Positions 29,485-38,753 are shown, numbered from the stretch's first letter. The stretch: 64,000 bases of DNA from Salinicoccus roseus (GCF_003814515.1 NZ_RKQJ01000003.1:62001-126000); one strand, 5' to 3'. The notes: generated by a model not told the origin, from the sequence alone. A program made the numbers and translations.

Positions 29485-31005
29485 ATGGTATATGAGTTTC
29501 CAAACAAAGAAAATGCACAATATAAAATCAAGGAGCAGTATGAGAACTTCATCGGCGGGGAATGGGTGCCGCCGGCAAACGGAAAGTACTTCGACAACGA
29601 GTCTCCGGTCATCGGCAAAGTGGTCTCAAAAGTGCCGCGCTCCACAAAAGAAGATATCGACAAAGCGGTCGAAGCTGCCCATAAGGCGCAGGAGGAATGG
29701 GGAAAGACCTCCCCGACCGAGCGGAGCAACATCCTGCTCAGGATTGCGGACCGCATCGAACAGAACCTCGAGGAACTTGCCGTACTTGAAACTTTCGAAA
29801 ACGGCAAGGCCGTCAGGGAAACACTGAACGCCGACCTGCCGCTCGTCGTCGACCACTACAGATATTTCGCCGGCGCCATCCGCGCCCAGGAAGGCGGCAT
29901 ATCGCAGCTTGATGAGGATACCGTGGCCTATCACTTCCACGAGCCGCTGGGTGTCGTGGGACAGATCATCCCATGGAACTTCCCGCTTCTGATGGCGACA
30001 TGGAAGCTTGCACCGGCGCTTGCTGCTGGAAACTCCGTCGTACTCAAACCGGCAGAGCAGACACCATCGACGATCCTGCACCTGATGGAGCTCATCAGCG
30101 ATATTCTTCCGAAAGGCGTCGTCAATGTGGTCAACGGATTCGGTTCAGAAGCCGGCCAGGCGCTTGCGACACATGATAAGATCAACAAGCTCGCCTTCAC
30201 TGGGGAGACGACGACGGGGCGCATCATCATGCAGAATGCCAGCCAGAACATCATTCCGGTCACACTGGAACTTGGCGGTAAGTCCCCGAACATCTTCGCC
30301 AAGGATGTCATGGATGAAGATGATGGATTCCTCGATAAGGCGATTGAAGGCCTCGTGATGTTCGCGCTCAACCAGGGTGAAGTATGTACCTGCCCGTCAC
30401 GCGCTTTGATCCATGAAGATATATTCGATGAATTCATGAAACGCGTCATCGAGCGGGTCGAGCAGATCAAGGTCGGCAACCCGTTCGACGAAAATACGAT
30501 GATGGGTGCCCAGACTTCCAAGGAGCAGAAGGAGAAGATCAGCTCCTATCTTGACATCGGCAGGAAAGAAGGCGCCGAAGTGCTCACAGGCGGCAGCATC
30601 AAGGAAGTCGATGGAGAAATCGAAGGCGGCTACTATTTCGAGCCGACCATCTTCAAGGGTGACAATAAGATGCGGATATTCCAGGAAGAGATTTTCGGAC
30701 CCGTCCTTGCTGTCGCAACATACAAGGACGATGACGAAGCGATCGCCATTGCCAACGATACACTGTATGGCCTCGGCGCGGGCGTATGGACCCGCTCCCA
30801 GAACAAGGCATACAGGTTCGGGCGTGCCATCCAGGCAGGCCGTGTATGGGTGAACACCTATCACGACTACCCTGCCCACGCTGCATTCGGCGGTTATAAG
30901 ATGAGCGGCATCGGCCGTGAAAACCACCTGATGATGCTCAGTCATTATCAGCAGACGAAGAATATGCTCGTCAGCTACGGCGAGTCTCCAAAAGGATTCT
31001 TCTAA
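29485..31005 (+). CDS. aldA: NAD-dependent aldehyde dehydrogenase (AldA/ExaC type)
   Basis: A 506-residue class 3 aldehyde dehydrogenase of the acetaldehyde-oxidising type. The cofactor region PWNFPLL, the catalytic glutamate in LELGGKSPN and the catalytic cysteine in [12 protein letters not shown] are in order. The gene is followed without spacing by a DUF779 gene, the usual partner of this subfamily in staphylococci and Pseudomonas. A cre site overlaps its -35, so it is probably induced when preferred sugars run out and ethanol or acetoin products are used. Confidence 0.93.
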   Translation: MVYEFPNKENAQYKIKEQYENFIGGEWVPPANGKYFDNESPVIGKVVSKVPRSTKEDIDKAVEAAHKAQEEWGKTSPTERSNILLRIADRIEQNLEELAVLETFENGKAVRETLNADLPLVVDHYRYFAGAIRAQEGGISQLDEDTVAYHFHEPLGVVGQIIPWNFPLLMATWKLAPALAAGNSVVLKPAEQTPSTILHLMELISDILPKGVVNVVNGFGSEAGQALATHDKINKLAFTGETTTGRIIMQNASQNIIPVTLELGGKSPNIFAKDVMDEDDGFLDKAIEGLVMFALNQGEVCTCPSRALIHEDIFDEFMKRVIERVEQIKVGNPFDENTMMGAQTSKEQKEKISSYLDIGRKEGAEVLTGGSIKEVDGEIEGGYYFEPTIFKGDNKMRIFQEEIFGPVLAVATYKDDDEAIAIANDTLYGLGAGVWTRSQNKAYRFGRAIQAGRVWVNTYHDYPAHAAFGGYKMSGIGRENHLMMLSHYQQTKNMLVSYGESPKGFF

Positions 31006-31341
31006 ATGGAACAATTGAAGGCCGTTGACGCGACAGAAGCGGCCAGGTCCCTTATACGGGAGCTCAAGGAGGAACACGGAAATCTCATCTTCCACCAATC
31101 CGGCGGCTGTTGCGATGGCTCCAGCCCCATGTGCCTGAAGGAAGGCACCATGATCATCGGTGATGCGGATGTGAAGCTCGGGGAAGTCGAAGGCGTCCCC
31201 TTCTACATGCATCACCGCCAGTACGAATACTGGAAGCATACACGCCTCACCCTCGATGTCGTCGACGGCATCGGCGGCATGTTCAGTGTGGAGGGACCCC
31301 GTGGCGTCCGCTTCCATATACGGAGTGAACCCATCAAATAA
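31006..31341 (+). CDS. DUF779 protein, partner of aldehyde dehydrogenase
   Basis: A 111-residue protein with the DUF779 core FHQSGGCCDGSSPMCL, which has three cysteines that could bind a metal, and a C-terminal PRGVRFHIRSE strand. Its ATG directly follows the TAA of aldA, so the two are co-translated. The family is nearly always found with AldA/ExaC aldehyde dehydrogenases, but its role is not established. Confidence 0.88.
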   Translation: MEQLKAVDATEAARSLIRELKEEHGNLIFHQSGGCCDGSSPMCLKEGTMIIGDADVKLGEVEGVPFYMHHRQYEYWKHTRLTLDVVDGIGGMFSVEGPRGVRFHIRSEPIK

Positions 31342-31407
31342 GAAAAGCTCTTACACTTTAAACTAGGCCCTATAAATTAGACACTAGCAAAAAGAATCTT
31401 ATCATTT

Positions 31408-31460
31408 TGAGCTGATCCCCCGGAAGTTGGACCTGAAATCTAACTTCCGGGGATTACTTT
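31408..31460. repeat. IS-end-like inverted repeat, possible IS3-family remnant
   Basis: CCCCGGAAGTT (31418-31428) and AACTTCCGGGG (31442-31452) form an 11-base inverted repeat. The flanking TGAGCTGATC before it and the GTTGGAC after the first arm resemble the termini of IS150-group elements, which begin TGA..TGACCCCC..AGTTGGAC. No transposase frame is present. It could equally be the terminator of aldA-DUF779, although the T run is weak. The surrounding 240 bases are AT-rich and hold no gene. Confidence 0.35.
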
Positions 31461-31584
31461 TATGGTCGAATACAATTTATATATGGAATCAAAACTGAAA
31501 CTGCCATTCATTTTAATTTCTTGATGTCTTTTTCTATAACGATATATAATTTGAGGAAACAACAATAACAAAAGGCGGTGTTTC

Positions 31585-32316
31585 ATGATGAAAATTGCAT
31601 TTGTTTCGGATATACATGGAAATGCAACTGCGCTCGAAGCAGTGCTGGCAGACATTGAAAAGAAGAAGGCAGATAAGATTGTAGTAATGGGCGATATTTC
31701 CTACCGTGGCCCGGAACCGAAGAAATCACTCGACCTGGTCAGGAATTTGAATACGGCAGTCATAAAGGGCAATGCAGATGAATGGCTCCACCGTGGAATA
31801 AAGGATGGAGAAGTTCCGGATCAGGTTTTGGATACCATGAGAGGAGAACGGGAATGGGCGGTCGGCCAGTTATCAGATGAGGATATGGAATATTTAAGAA
31901 ACCTTCCATCAGAAGTGACTGTTGATCTGACAGATAAGATTAAAGTACATTGCTTCCATGCCACACCGGAAAGTCTCTTTGAGGTTGTCAAACCGACAGA
32001 ATCAGATAAGGCACTGGAAGAGAAGCTGATGCAGAACCAGGAAGCGGATATCTACTTATATGGTCACATCCATCTTCCATATGTCCGTTATATCAATGGA
32101 AAATGTGTGGCTAACTTAGGAAGTGTCGGATTGCCGTTCGATGGTTTGAACCATGCTTCCTACCTTATGGCGGAAGGGGATAAAGAGCAGTTCAATATAG
32201 GTATTCAACGTGTACAATACGATGTAGAAAAAGTTAAAAAGCAATTGGAAGAGAAAGATTATCCGAACCTCGGATTTCTGACTGGCGTAATCGAACGCGG
32301 TTCGTTGCCACAGTAA
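31585..32316 (+). CDS. YfcE/MJ0936-type metallophosphoesterase
   Basis: A 243-residue calcineurin-like phosphoesterase. Metal motifs are in order: DIHGN (near residue 10), GDISYRGP, GNADEW, a histidine in VHCFHATPE, and YGHIHLPY. The substrate is unknown; relatives hydrolyse cyclic or phosphodiester compounds. Codons are strikingly AT-rich (TTA, AAA, ATT, GTA) compared with neighbouring genes, and an IS-end-like repeat lies upstream, suggesting recent acquisition. The ATG at 31585 follows AAGGCGG; a second ATG is adjacent. Confidence 0.88.
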   Translation: MMKIAFVSDIHGNATALEAVLADIEKKKADKIVVMGDISYRGPEPKKSLDLVRNLNTAVIKGNADEWLHRGIKDGEVPDQVLDTMRGEREWAVGQLSDEDMEYLRNLPSEVTVDLTDKIKVHCFHATPESLFEVVKPTESDKALEEKLMQNQEADIYLYGHIHLPYVRYINGKCVANLGSVGLPFDGLNHASYLMAEGDKEQFNIGIQRVQYDVEKVKKQLEEKDYPNLGFLTGVIERGSLPQ

Positions 32317-32368
32317 TGATAGACATCACCAGATTTCCAACTGTGAATGGAAACACACTTAAATAACA

Positions 32369-32396
32369 AACGCCCACGCTCAAGAGCGTGGGCGTT
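32369..32396. terminator. strong hairpin after the phosphoesterase gene
   Basis: AACGCCCACGCTC and GAGCGTGGGCGTT form a 13-base perfect stem with a two-base loop. T runs are short on both sides, so it may be a stabilising 3' hairpin as much as a terminator. Confidence 0.65.
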
Positions 32397-32470
32397 AACC
32401 TATCGTCCTTCCTCATATACACTTGATAATAAGGATTTAAATGACGGATATCAGTCCTTTTTAACAGCAA

Positions 32471-32773
32471 TTATTCATCATCAAACTCGTAGTAGTCCGA
32501 CAGGATGTCCTTGATTTTGATCGCCTCTTCGGACTGTATCAGTTTGATGTTTGATATGACCTTGTCGCATCCTTCGCTCGCAAGATGACTGTTCAATTTC
32601 TTGATCAGGTTCATCAATTCGTCGATGCTGCCTTCAACCGTCGTTTCCATCGGTCCGACGAAATGGGTCAGGCCGCTTTCTTCAATGATTTCAATCGCAC
32701 CGCCCACATGACTATAGAGGTCATTCGACTCCGGATGGTGAGGAAGTAGCTGCACACTCATAATATAGTTCAT
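32471..32773 (-). CDS. MTH1187/YkoF-type thiamine-binding protein
   Basis: A 100-residue ferredoxin-like protein of the UPF0045/MTH1187 family, whose members bind thiamine or HMP in the cytosol. The segment LTHFVGPMETTVEGSIDEL near residue 35 is characteristic. The ATG at 32773 has GGAGG seven bases upstream; the preceding in-frame TTG is less likely. No ykoEDC importer or TPP riboswitch is adjacent. Confidence 0.82.
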   Translation of the reverse strand: MNYIMSVQLLPHHPESNDLYSHVGGAIEIIEESGLTHFVGPMETTVEGSIDELMNLIKKLNSHLASEGCDKVISNIKLIQSEEAIKIKDILSDYYEFDDE

Positions 32774-32870
32774 CAATAAGCCTCCTCTTTTAATTTTTGT
32801 TCACTATTATGATACCATTATAAAAAATGCTTTTAAAGAAACTCGGTGTTTATAAAAAAGGAGCAGATGC

Positions 32871-33050
32871 ATGAACCGAAATACCATCAAATGGCTGAAC
32901 TTCACGCTGACGGTCATTGCCCTATTCGCAATATACGTATTCCTGGACGGTATCGTCGACCCATCCATGCACGGTCTGATGATCGTCGGCCTGGTGCTCA
33001 TCGGCATGGTTTCCCTTGTCCTCGTCCTGAAGCGGGAGAATGGAGAATGA
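32871..33050 (+). CDS. small two-helix membrane protein
   Basis: A 59-residue protein beginning MNRNTIKWLNF, with two hydrophobic helices (about residues 8-26 and 34-53) around a short DGIVDPSMH loop and a basic tail. AAGGAG lies 7 bases before the ATG and a terminator follows 20 bases after the stop, so it is an independent unit. I do not recognise a family. Confidence 0.6.
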   Translation: MNRNTIKWLNFTLTVIALFAIYVFLDGIVDPSMHGLMIVGLVLIGMVSLVLVLKRENGE

Positions 33051-33069
33051 CGTCATCATATCAGCAATG

Positions 33070-33098
33070 AAACCCACCATATGAATATGGTGGGTTTT
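33070..33098. terminator. bidirectional terminator
   Basis: AAACCCACCATAT and ATATGGTGGGTTT pair around a short loop, between the small membrane gene and the convergent alkA gene. Confidence 0.87.
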
Positions 33099-33113
33099 AT
33101 TGTGCAGCCGCTG

Positions 33114-33989
33114 CTAGCCGAGTACACGCCACATGTAGAGCGTGGCGTAGGCACCATAACCGCCCCACGTGTCTGTAACCGACTGGATGTATGCACGGTC
33201 CGGCTTCTCCTCAAGGTCATCCGTCGTCCGGATCGCATTCTTCAGGCCTGCGTCCCCTACCGGAACGGCATTCCTGAATTTCAGGGTGCGCATCAATACC
33301 GAATTGGCACTCCATGGTCCTATGCCTTTGAAGCTTGTAAGATGGGCAAGCGCCGTCTCATAGTCCACCATCCGTTCCAAATGCGCCTTTGAGAGTATCC
33401 CGTCCTCGATGCCGGCTGCACAGCGGTGGACATATTCGGCCTTCCTGTAGGACACCTGCATGCTGCGCATCGATTCCGCGTCCAGTGACAGGAATTCCCG
33501 GGCTTCTGGCATCAGCCAATACCGCTCCCCTTCAAATTCAATATGGTGGCCGAAGTGTTCGATGAGCCTCCTTTTCAATGTGAAGGCAAACCGCATGTTG
33601 ATCTGCTGGCCGAGTACCGACCAGAGCAGCCCCTCCATCATGTCCACGGTGCAGTTCATGCGGTAGCCGTGCAGAGTTTCCACAACAGGACTGAGGCGAT
33701 CGTCCCCACGGGCAAAGCGGTAGAAGGCATCAAGATCATATTCAAGGTCGAACCATTCCGTGACATAGCCCTTGACGAGGGATTCCGGCACTCCTTCATT
33801 CATGAGGATGGCCACTTCCACCGAGTTGTCCTCCGGTCCTTCCGAAACCTCAAACAGCACACGCGCCCCCTCAAGCACCACTGCTTTCCTGACGGTGCCC
33901 GCCTCTGTCTGGTAAAGGCAGTCATCCTGCTGGTCCATGAAGTCATAGGCCAATCCATAATCGAAAGGCCCGTTCGCCCTGATCATCAT
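33114..33989 (-). CDS. alkA: AlkA-type DNA-3-methyladenine glycosylase II
   Basis: A base-excision glycosylase removing alkylated purines. The HhH-GPD domain is clear: the hairpin FKGIGPWSANSVLM is followed by the catalytic aspartate in VPVGDAGL. The N-terminal TBP-like domain and the QQINMRFAF helix fit AlkA. Length 291 residues. The ATG overlaps the stop of the M23 gene as ATGA, so it is the last gene of a three-gene unit starting with the siderophore-binding lipoprotein. No Ada-type activator is visible. Confidence 0.9.
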   Translation of the reverse strand: MMIRANGPFDYGLAYDFMDQQDDCLYQTEAGTVRKAVVLEGARVLFEVSEGPEDNSVEVAILMNEGVPESLVKGYVTEWFDLEYDLDAFYRFARGDDRLSPVVETLHGYRMNCTVDMMEGLLWSVLGQQINMRFAFTLKRRLIEHFGHHIEFEGERYWLMPEAREFLSLDAESMRSMQVSYRKAEYVHRCAAGIEDGILSKAHLERMVDYETALAHLTSFKGIGPWSANSVLMRTLKFRNAVPVGDAGLKNAIRTTDDLEEKPDRAYIQSVTDTWGGYGAYATLYMWRVLG

Positions 33990-34861
33990 TGGCCGCTTCT
34001 GCCCCAGACGCGGTCCCCCTGTCTTGGTTCGCCGGAAGGGGAAAACTGGATGCGTATGGATTTCGAAGTATAGGGATCGACGCCATCCATCACATGGAAA
34101 TGGAGGTGCGGTGTATCGGAGGCGCCACTGTTGCCGCCTTGTGCAATGCGCTCCCCTGTCTCGACCGTGTCGCCTGCCTTCACCGTGACCGAATGCTTCC
34201 TCAGGTGGGCGAGCAGAGAATATTCATTGTAGCCGTGGGATATGATGATATGGTTGCCTTCAGGTGCCGACATGTTCGGGTAGTGCGGCAGGTTGTCCTC
34301 CGCATCATCCACCACCTTCACGACTTCCCCGCCTCTTGGGGCAACGATGCTCGAGCCGAATGCATGGTAGGACTCGAGCATCTCAGCGTCCCCTTCGAAT
34401 GCCGAGCCGTCCACTTTGCGGATGAAGTCATAGGCATACCGCTGATGCTCATATGGATAGTGGTAGTTCAGGAATGCGTCGTTCCCGCCCCACAGCACAA
34501 ACCATTCTCCTTCAAAGGGCAGACGGTACGTGTTGATCGTCACTTCCCGGTCGGAAGTGAATTGTTCATAGATGTCGAACTGGATGCCGATGATGTCCCC
34601 TGCACTGTCGTAGGCGACGGTGATCATCCTGGCGTCGCCCGTGTCCACCCACTGGTATCTCCTGATCCCCGGCTCAAGCTGGTTCGAATGCTTCAGTTCA
34701 AAGCTGCCGGCGTTGCGGCTGAAATCAGCGGCGGCTTCCCGGAATGTCTCCATATCCATCTGGAGCTGGAAATCCTGCACCGTCTGCCTGTATATCTGTT
34801 CAAAGTTCCCATTGGAAAAATGGTATCCGAATTCCTCCGGGAATACTCTGTCCTGTGCCAT
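33986..34861 (-). CDS. M23 metallopeptidase with N-terminal DUF3887-like domain
   Basis: A 291-residue protein. Residues 15-125 form a DUF3887-like domain (starting near FEQIYRQTV), and residues 135-280 an M23 endopeptidase domain. Zinc ligands are His139 and Asp145 (HQRYAYD) and the HLHFH motif near the C-terminus. M23 enzymes usually act on cell walls, yet no signal peptide or membrane helix is seen. Either export is non-classical, or the domain acts in the cytosol, perhaps on a small peptide. The gene is coupled to alkA. Confidence 0.82.
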   Translation of the reverse strand: MAQDRVFPEEFGYHFSNGNFEQIYRQTVQDFQLQMDMETFREAAADFSRNAGSFELKHSNQLEPGIRRYQWVDTGDARMITVAYDSAGDIIGIQFDIYEQFTSDREVTINTYRLPFEGEWFVLWGGNDAFLNYHYPYEHQRYAYDFIRKVDGSAFEGDAEMLESYHAFGSSIVAPRGGEVVKVVDDAEDNLPHYPNMSAPEGNHIIISHGYNEYSLLAHLRKHSVTVKAGDTVETGERIAQGGNSGASDTPHLHFHVMDGVDPYTSKSIRIQFSPSGEPRQGDRVWGRSGQ

Positions 34862-34875
34862 AATGGTCCTCTCCC

Positions 34876-35793
34876 TTACGGTTTGATGCGTTCTATTATA
34901 TCTTCCGCCTGCATTTCAATCGAAATCAGATCGTTCAAGCGATAATCGTCGTAATCCTGCATGATGACATTTTCTTCATCGATGCCCATCACCTGGGCGA
35001 TCTCCGTGTCCAATCCATCATCCTGCTGCCTGGTATTGACGAAGACATGATCGGCCTTGTAGCCGTCAAGGTCGTCGATCGAAACCTCAACCGGTCCATC
35101 TTCAAGCGCTTCTTCAAGGTCTTCATCCATCTGGAAGCCGAGCACATCATACACCGCTTCCGTGCCGAACGCCGAATGCCTGCCATATATGTAATATGAA
35201 TCCGGCCCTTCCACGAGTACCAGTGCTTTCCTGTCCATCGTCAAACCGCCCACTTCACGCTGCAGACGGGTCGTCTCCTCCAGCCATTCATCCCCGAGCG
35301 CCTCCGCTTCCTCCTGTTTGTTCAGTATCACACCAAGGTTATAGAGGTGTGCCAGATACAGCCTGTCCCTGAAGGGGCTGAATGCGGCGGTGCTGTAGTT
35401 GATCTGCACGGTCGGAGCGATTTCCTGGTATTCGAAAAGGTGTTCATCCGGAGTGAACGTGATGATCAGGTCCGGATCGAGCGCCTTCAGCGCCTCGATG
35501 TCGCCATGCTCCAGATATGCCACATCCTCCTCAAGGACTTCCTCGGCGAGGCGGGTGCCCTTGACGACATCCGTTACACCCGCCACGTTGCCACCGAGGA
35601 GGCTGGCATTGCCGGCATCCATCGCCCGGAGCAGCACCACGCGCTCTGGTTCGGCCGGTATTTCTATCTCTTCCGTATGTTCCGTCATAACCTGCCGCAC
35701 TGAGCCATCTTCCGAGACACCGGTTTCCCTGAAGCTGCTGCATGCCGACAGGACGCCAATGAGCAGCACCATCAGTACAAGTCTTGTTTTCAT
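34876..35793 (-). CDS. iron-siderophore ABC transporter substrate-binding lipoprotein
   Basis: A 305-residue FhuD/YfmC-type binding protein with lipobox LSAC (Cys18). The two lobes joined by a long helix are recognisable, with PERVVLLRAMDAGNASLLGG at the N-lobe start and DPDLIITFTPDE typical of the TroA fold. No permease or ATPase is adjacent, so it is an orphan. A Fur-box-like array overlaps the -10. The ATG at 35793 was chosen over the longer frame because signal and lipobox start there. Ligand unknown. Confidence 0.87.
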   Translation of the reverse strand: MKTRLVLMVLLIGVLSACSSFRETGVSEDGSVRQVMTEHTEEIEIPAEPERVVLLRAMDAGNASLLGGNVAGVTDVVKGTRLAEEVLEEDVAYLEHGDIEALKALDPDLIITFTPDEHLFEYQEIAPTVQINYSTAAFSPFRDRLYLAHLYNLGVILNKQEEAEALGDEWLEETTRLQREVGGLTMDRKALVLVEGPDSYYIYGRHSAFGTEAVYDVLGFQMDEDLEEALEDGPVEVSIDDLDGYKADHVFVNTRQQDDGLDTEIAQVMGIDEENVIMQDYDDYRLNDLISIEMQAEDIIERIKP

Positions 35794-35811
35794 CGATTCA
35801 TCCTCTTCATT

Positions 35812-35829
35812 TGATTCATTATCATTATA
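35812..35829 (-). promoter_or_regulatory. Fur-box-like site over the lipoprotein -10
   Basis: On the minus strand TATAAT followed by GATAAT (35829-35818) and then GAATCA give two to three Fur-type hexamers in a row. TATAAT also serves as the -10. The match to the full 19-base Fur box is partial, but iron control suits the downstream gene. Confidence 0.5.
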
Positions 35830-35865
35830 CACGAATGGATTTTTCAAAGAAAATGAACCAGAACG

Positions 35866-35893
35866 CAAAAAAATCAGGCATGCACCTGATTCT
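35866..35893 (-). terminator. terminator of the PH-domain gene
   Basis: AATCAGG and CCTGATT pair around a six-base loop, followed on the minus strand by TTTTTTTGCG. Confidence 0.82.
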
Positions 35894-35906
35894 TCGCTTT
35901 AAAATA

Positions 35907-36320
35907 TCATACGACCTGCTGGTCATGATGCTGGGTGTGACTGATCGATGCGTCAGAGTCCAGCCGCAGCCGGCGGGCCCTATGCTTATAGAGGTAATTC
36001 AGGAACTTGTCCAGTTTACCGTCAGAGACGCTCTTCATGCTGATGACGATTTCGTTGCCGATCCATATATGGATGATGTTGCCGACCATCAGCAGATTTT
36101 CAGTGGTGATGCCTGTAATCTCCTTGTACTCCACCGGATGGTGCTTCACCGTATCCGCTTCCCTTATATTGACGAACAACCTGTGTGTGGTTGGAATGAT
36201 TGCACCATAGAAGGAATGTTCCCCATCCTTCTCATATTCGATGGTACCGACCAGTTCTGGTCCGATTACCTCATCCTTATGCAGTTCCACATCTTCAAGA
36301 CTCTTCAGTTTCCTATGCAT
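35907..36320 (-). CDS. bacterial PH-domain (YokE-like) protein
   Basis: A 137-residue soluble protein whose residues 15-115 look like a bacterial PH fold: alternating strands such as RLFVNIREAD, HPVEYKEITGI and IHIWIGNEIVISM, then a terminal helix SDGKLDKFLNYLY. The C-terminal 20 residues are histidine- and glutamine-rich. Function unknown. It lies 12 bases after the VanZ gene and is probably co-transcribed with it and the ABC exporter. Confidence 0.65.
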   Translation of the reverse strand: MHRKLKSLEDVELHKDEVIGPELVGTIEYEKDGEHSFYGAIIPTTHRLFVNIREADTVKHHPVEYKEITGITTENLLMVGNIIHIWIGNEIVISMKSVSDGKLDKFLNYLYKHRARRLRLDSDASISHTQHHDQQVV

Positions 36321-36332
36321 ATTCCATCCCCC

Positions 36333-36896
36333 CTAATCCTTATTATTTCCCTTACCCGCTCCAAAGAAATAATAAACAATTCCCAATTTTGAGAATAAAA
36401 GACCGAGGATCATGCCGATGATGCCGCCCAAGGTGTTCAGAATGACATCATCCACGTTGGATATTCTGCCGATCGGCAGCATGTACTGCAGGAACTCTAT
36501 GAAGATCGAGAATAGGCAGGCGAGCACCGTCGTCAGGAATTCGCTCTTTGTAAAAATGTACAGGAACATACCGAGCGGCACGAATAGGAGGATGTTCATC
36601 CCTATCGAATTGATGATTGCATAGTCCGTCGCATACTCGAACGTGTCGATGATGCTGTAGAACGGGACGAACTGGGTCACCTTCTCGGGATTCGAACTCG
36701 GCAGCAGCGTAAGCAGCAGAATGCCGATGATCGTCATCATCAATCCGAGATAGAGGAGGAAATCCATCCGCTTCCTCATGGTGTCAAGGCGGTAGCCGGA
36801 CTTCCTCTGGATGATGAGAGTCATCGCAATGACCAGTATAAATAACAGTATGAACACCGGGATCACCGGCTGAAACGCTTCGTATAATTGACGCAT
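36333..36896 (-). CDS. VanZ family membrane protein
   Basis: A 187-residue protein with about five membrane helices. The VanZ motif region SSNPEKVTQFVPFYSI and NILLFVPLGMFLY is present, as are the conserved polar residues of EFLQYMLPIGRISNVDDVILNTLGG. VanZ-family proteins can lower teicoplanin susceptibility, but most family members have unknown roles. It begins 18 bases after the exporter gene stop. Confidence 0.88.
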   Translation of the reverse strand: MRQLYEAFQPVIPVFILLFILVIAMTLIIQRKSGYRLDTMRKRMDFLLYLGLMMTIIGILLLTLLPSSNPEKVTQFVPFYSIIDTFEYATDYAIINSIGMNILLFVPLGMFLYIFTKSEFLTTVLACLFSIFIEFLQYMLPIGRISNVDDVILNTLGGIIGMILGLLFSKLGIVYYFFGAGKGNNKD

Positions 36897-36914
36897 GGTA
36901 GATTCCTCTTCACT

Positions 36915-38660
36915 TTATCCAAATTGTTGTTCCGTAAAAATCCGGTACATCGCATGATCCGCCATCAGTTCCTGATGCGTGCCTTCACCGGTGATGTAGC
37001 CGTTGTCGAGAAAGAAGATCCGATCGGAATTGATGACCGTCGACAGCCTGTGGGCGATGACGAGCACCGTCCGGCCCTCCATCAGGTCATCCAACGCCTC
37101 CTGCACGAACCGCTCGGACCTTGAATCAAGGCTTGCCGTCGCTTCATCAAGCATGAGCAGCTTCGGATTCTTCAGGAAGGCCCGCGCGATGCCGATGCGC
37201 TGGCGCTGGCCACCTGAGAGCTTGATGCCGCGCTCCCCGACTGTTGTATCAAGACCCATTTCCAACGCCTCGATGAACTCGTGGGAATAGGAGCGCCTTA
37301 CGGCCAGTTCAACCTCTTCATCCGTATACTCGTCAGGTGCGAGGCCATAGGTGATGTTGTCGCGGATCGTCCCGGATATGATGGCACTCTCCTGGGCCAC
37401 ATAGCCGATATGCCGCCGCAGCAGGGTGAGCGGGATATCCCTGATGTCGATGCCATCCACCATGATCCGGCCGGCATCGATGTCATAGTAGCGTTCGATC
37501 AGGCCGAACAGTGTCGATTTCCCGCTGCCGCTCGGGCCGACGAATGCAACCTTTTCACTGTTCCGTGCCGTGAAATCGACGTGATGCAGCACTTTATTTT
37601 CAGGGTCATAGCCGAATGAGACATCCTCAAACTCAAGTACATTGAAATCAAGCGGCTGGGCGAATGCCGCGTCCCCGCCCTGCTCCTCCTCTTTGGCGAG
37701 GATCAGTATGAGGCGTTCCGTGGCGCCGAGCGCCTTGTTGTATTCCGTAAAGAACATCGCAAACATCGTCATCGGCATGATGATCTGGAAAAGGTACAGC
37801 AGGAAGGCCACCATCGTACCGATCGTAAGCGTGCCCTCCGAAACCCTGAGTCCACCATACGCGATGATCAGTATGATGACGAACATCATGACGGTGCTCA
37901 TGATCGGTGACAGGAAGGCGTTGATCGCCGCCTCCTTCATGCCGTATCCATATAGGGTCCTGATGCCCTTCCTCCCCTTCCGACGCTCGAATGCCTCCCC
38001 ATTGAAAGACTTCACGAGACGCATCTCGCTGAGCGTCTCCTGGATGAGGCCGGTGAATGCAGCAGTCTCATCCTGAAGCGCCCGCGAAATCCGGCTCATC
38101 CGCCTGCCGAGCGGGAGGATGACGACGATCGAGACCGGCACCGCGATGAACATGATCAGCGACATGCGCCAGTCGAGGATGAACAGGATCACCACCGCCC
38201 CGATGACGGAGACGATTCCGCTGATCAGCTGCGGGAAGTGTCGGGTGATCAGGTCTTTGATGATGGCGGTGTCATTGACCACCCGGCTGACCGATTCACC
38301 GCTCTTCGTCTGGTCGAAGTATCCGATCGGCAGCCTCAGGAACTTATCCCATACGTTCTCCCTCAACTTCAGTATGATCGCCTGGCCGATCTTCGCCAGT
38401 ATGTAGTAGGCGATCCCGTCCAGGACGGCGCTGAGCACAAATACCATGATGATCAGCGCAATGAGTCCTGCCGAGAACATTTCCGTGTCGTATCCATCTA
38501 TGAAACTCTGCGTCAAAAGCGGCACAATCAGTGAACCGATCGTCCCCACCAGGGTCAGTATGATGCCCGTCGCAAACAATCCGCGATTCAGTTCCGTACG
38601 CTTCAGCAGACCCATGAAATCATTGAACGACGCTTTTTCGTCCCTCTTGCCTTTATCCAT
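36915..38660 (-). CDS. ABC exporter, BmrA/MsbA-like half-transporter
   Basis: A 581-residue fused exporter: six membrane helices (about residues 1-320), then an ATPase domain. Walker A GPSGSGKST, the Q-loop AQES, signature LSGGQRQR and Walker B LLMLDEATA are intact, so it should work as a homodimer. Relatives export drugs or lipids. ATG at 38660 follows GGGAG by nine bases. It heads an operon with VanZ and the PH-domain gene and is divergent from the NatAB-like pair. Confidence 0.92.
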   Translation of the reverse strand: MDKGKRDEKASFNDFMGLLKRTELNRGLFATGIILTLVGTIGSLIVPLLTQSFIDGYDTEMFSAGLIALIIMVFVLSAVLDGIAYYILAKIGQAIILKLRENVWDKFLRLPIGYFDQTKSGESVSRVVNDTAIIKDLITRHFPQLISGIVSVIGAVVILFILDWRMSLIMFIAVPVSIVVILPLGRRMSRISRALQDETAAFTGLIQETLSEMRLVKSFNGEAFERRKGRKGIRTLYGYGMKEAAINAFLSPIMSTVMMFVIILIIAYGGLRVSEGTLTIGTMVAFLLYLFQIIMPMTMFAMFFTEYNKALGATERLILILAKEEEQGGDAAFAQPLDFNVLEFEDVSFGYDPENKVLHHVDFTARNSEKVAFVGPSGSGKSTLFGLIERYYDIDAGRIMVDGIDIRDIPLTLLRRHIGYVAQESAIISGTIRDNITYGLAPDEYTDEEVELAVRRSYSHEFIEALEMGLDTTVGERGIKLSGGQRQRIGIARAFLKNPKLLMLDEATASLDSRSERFVQEALDDLMEGRTVLVIAHRLSTVINSDRIFFLDNGYITGEGTHQELMADHAMYRIFTEQQFG

Positions 38661-38753
38661 CAAATCGCACTCCCATTTTCTTTACAGTATATATTATCCT
38701 GCAATAATGCTCTATGGTAAAATAAAATCATAATGACTAAGGAGGATACACCT

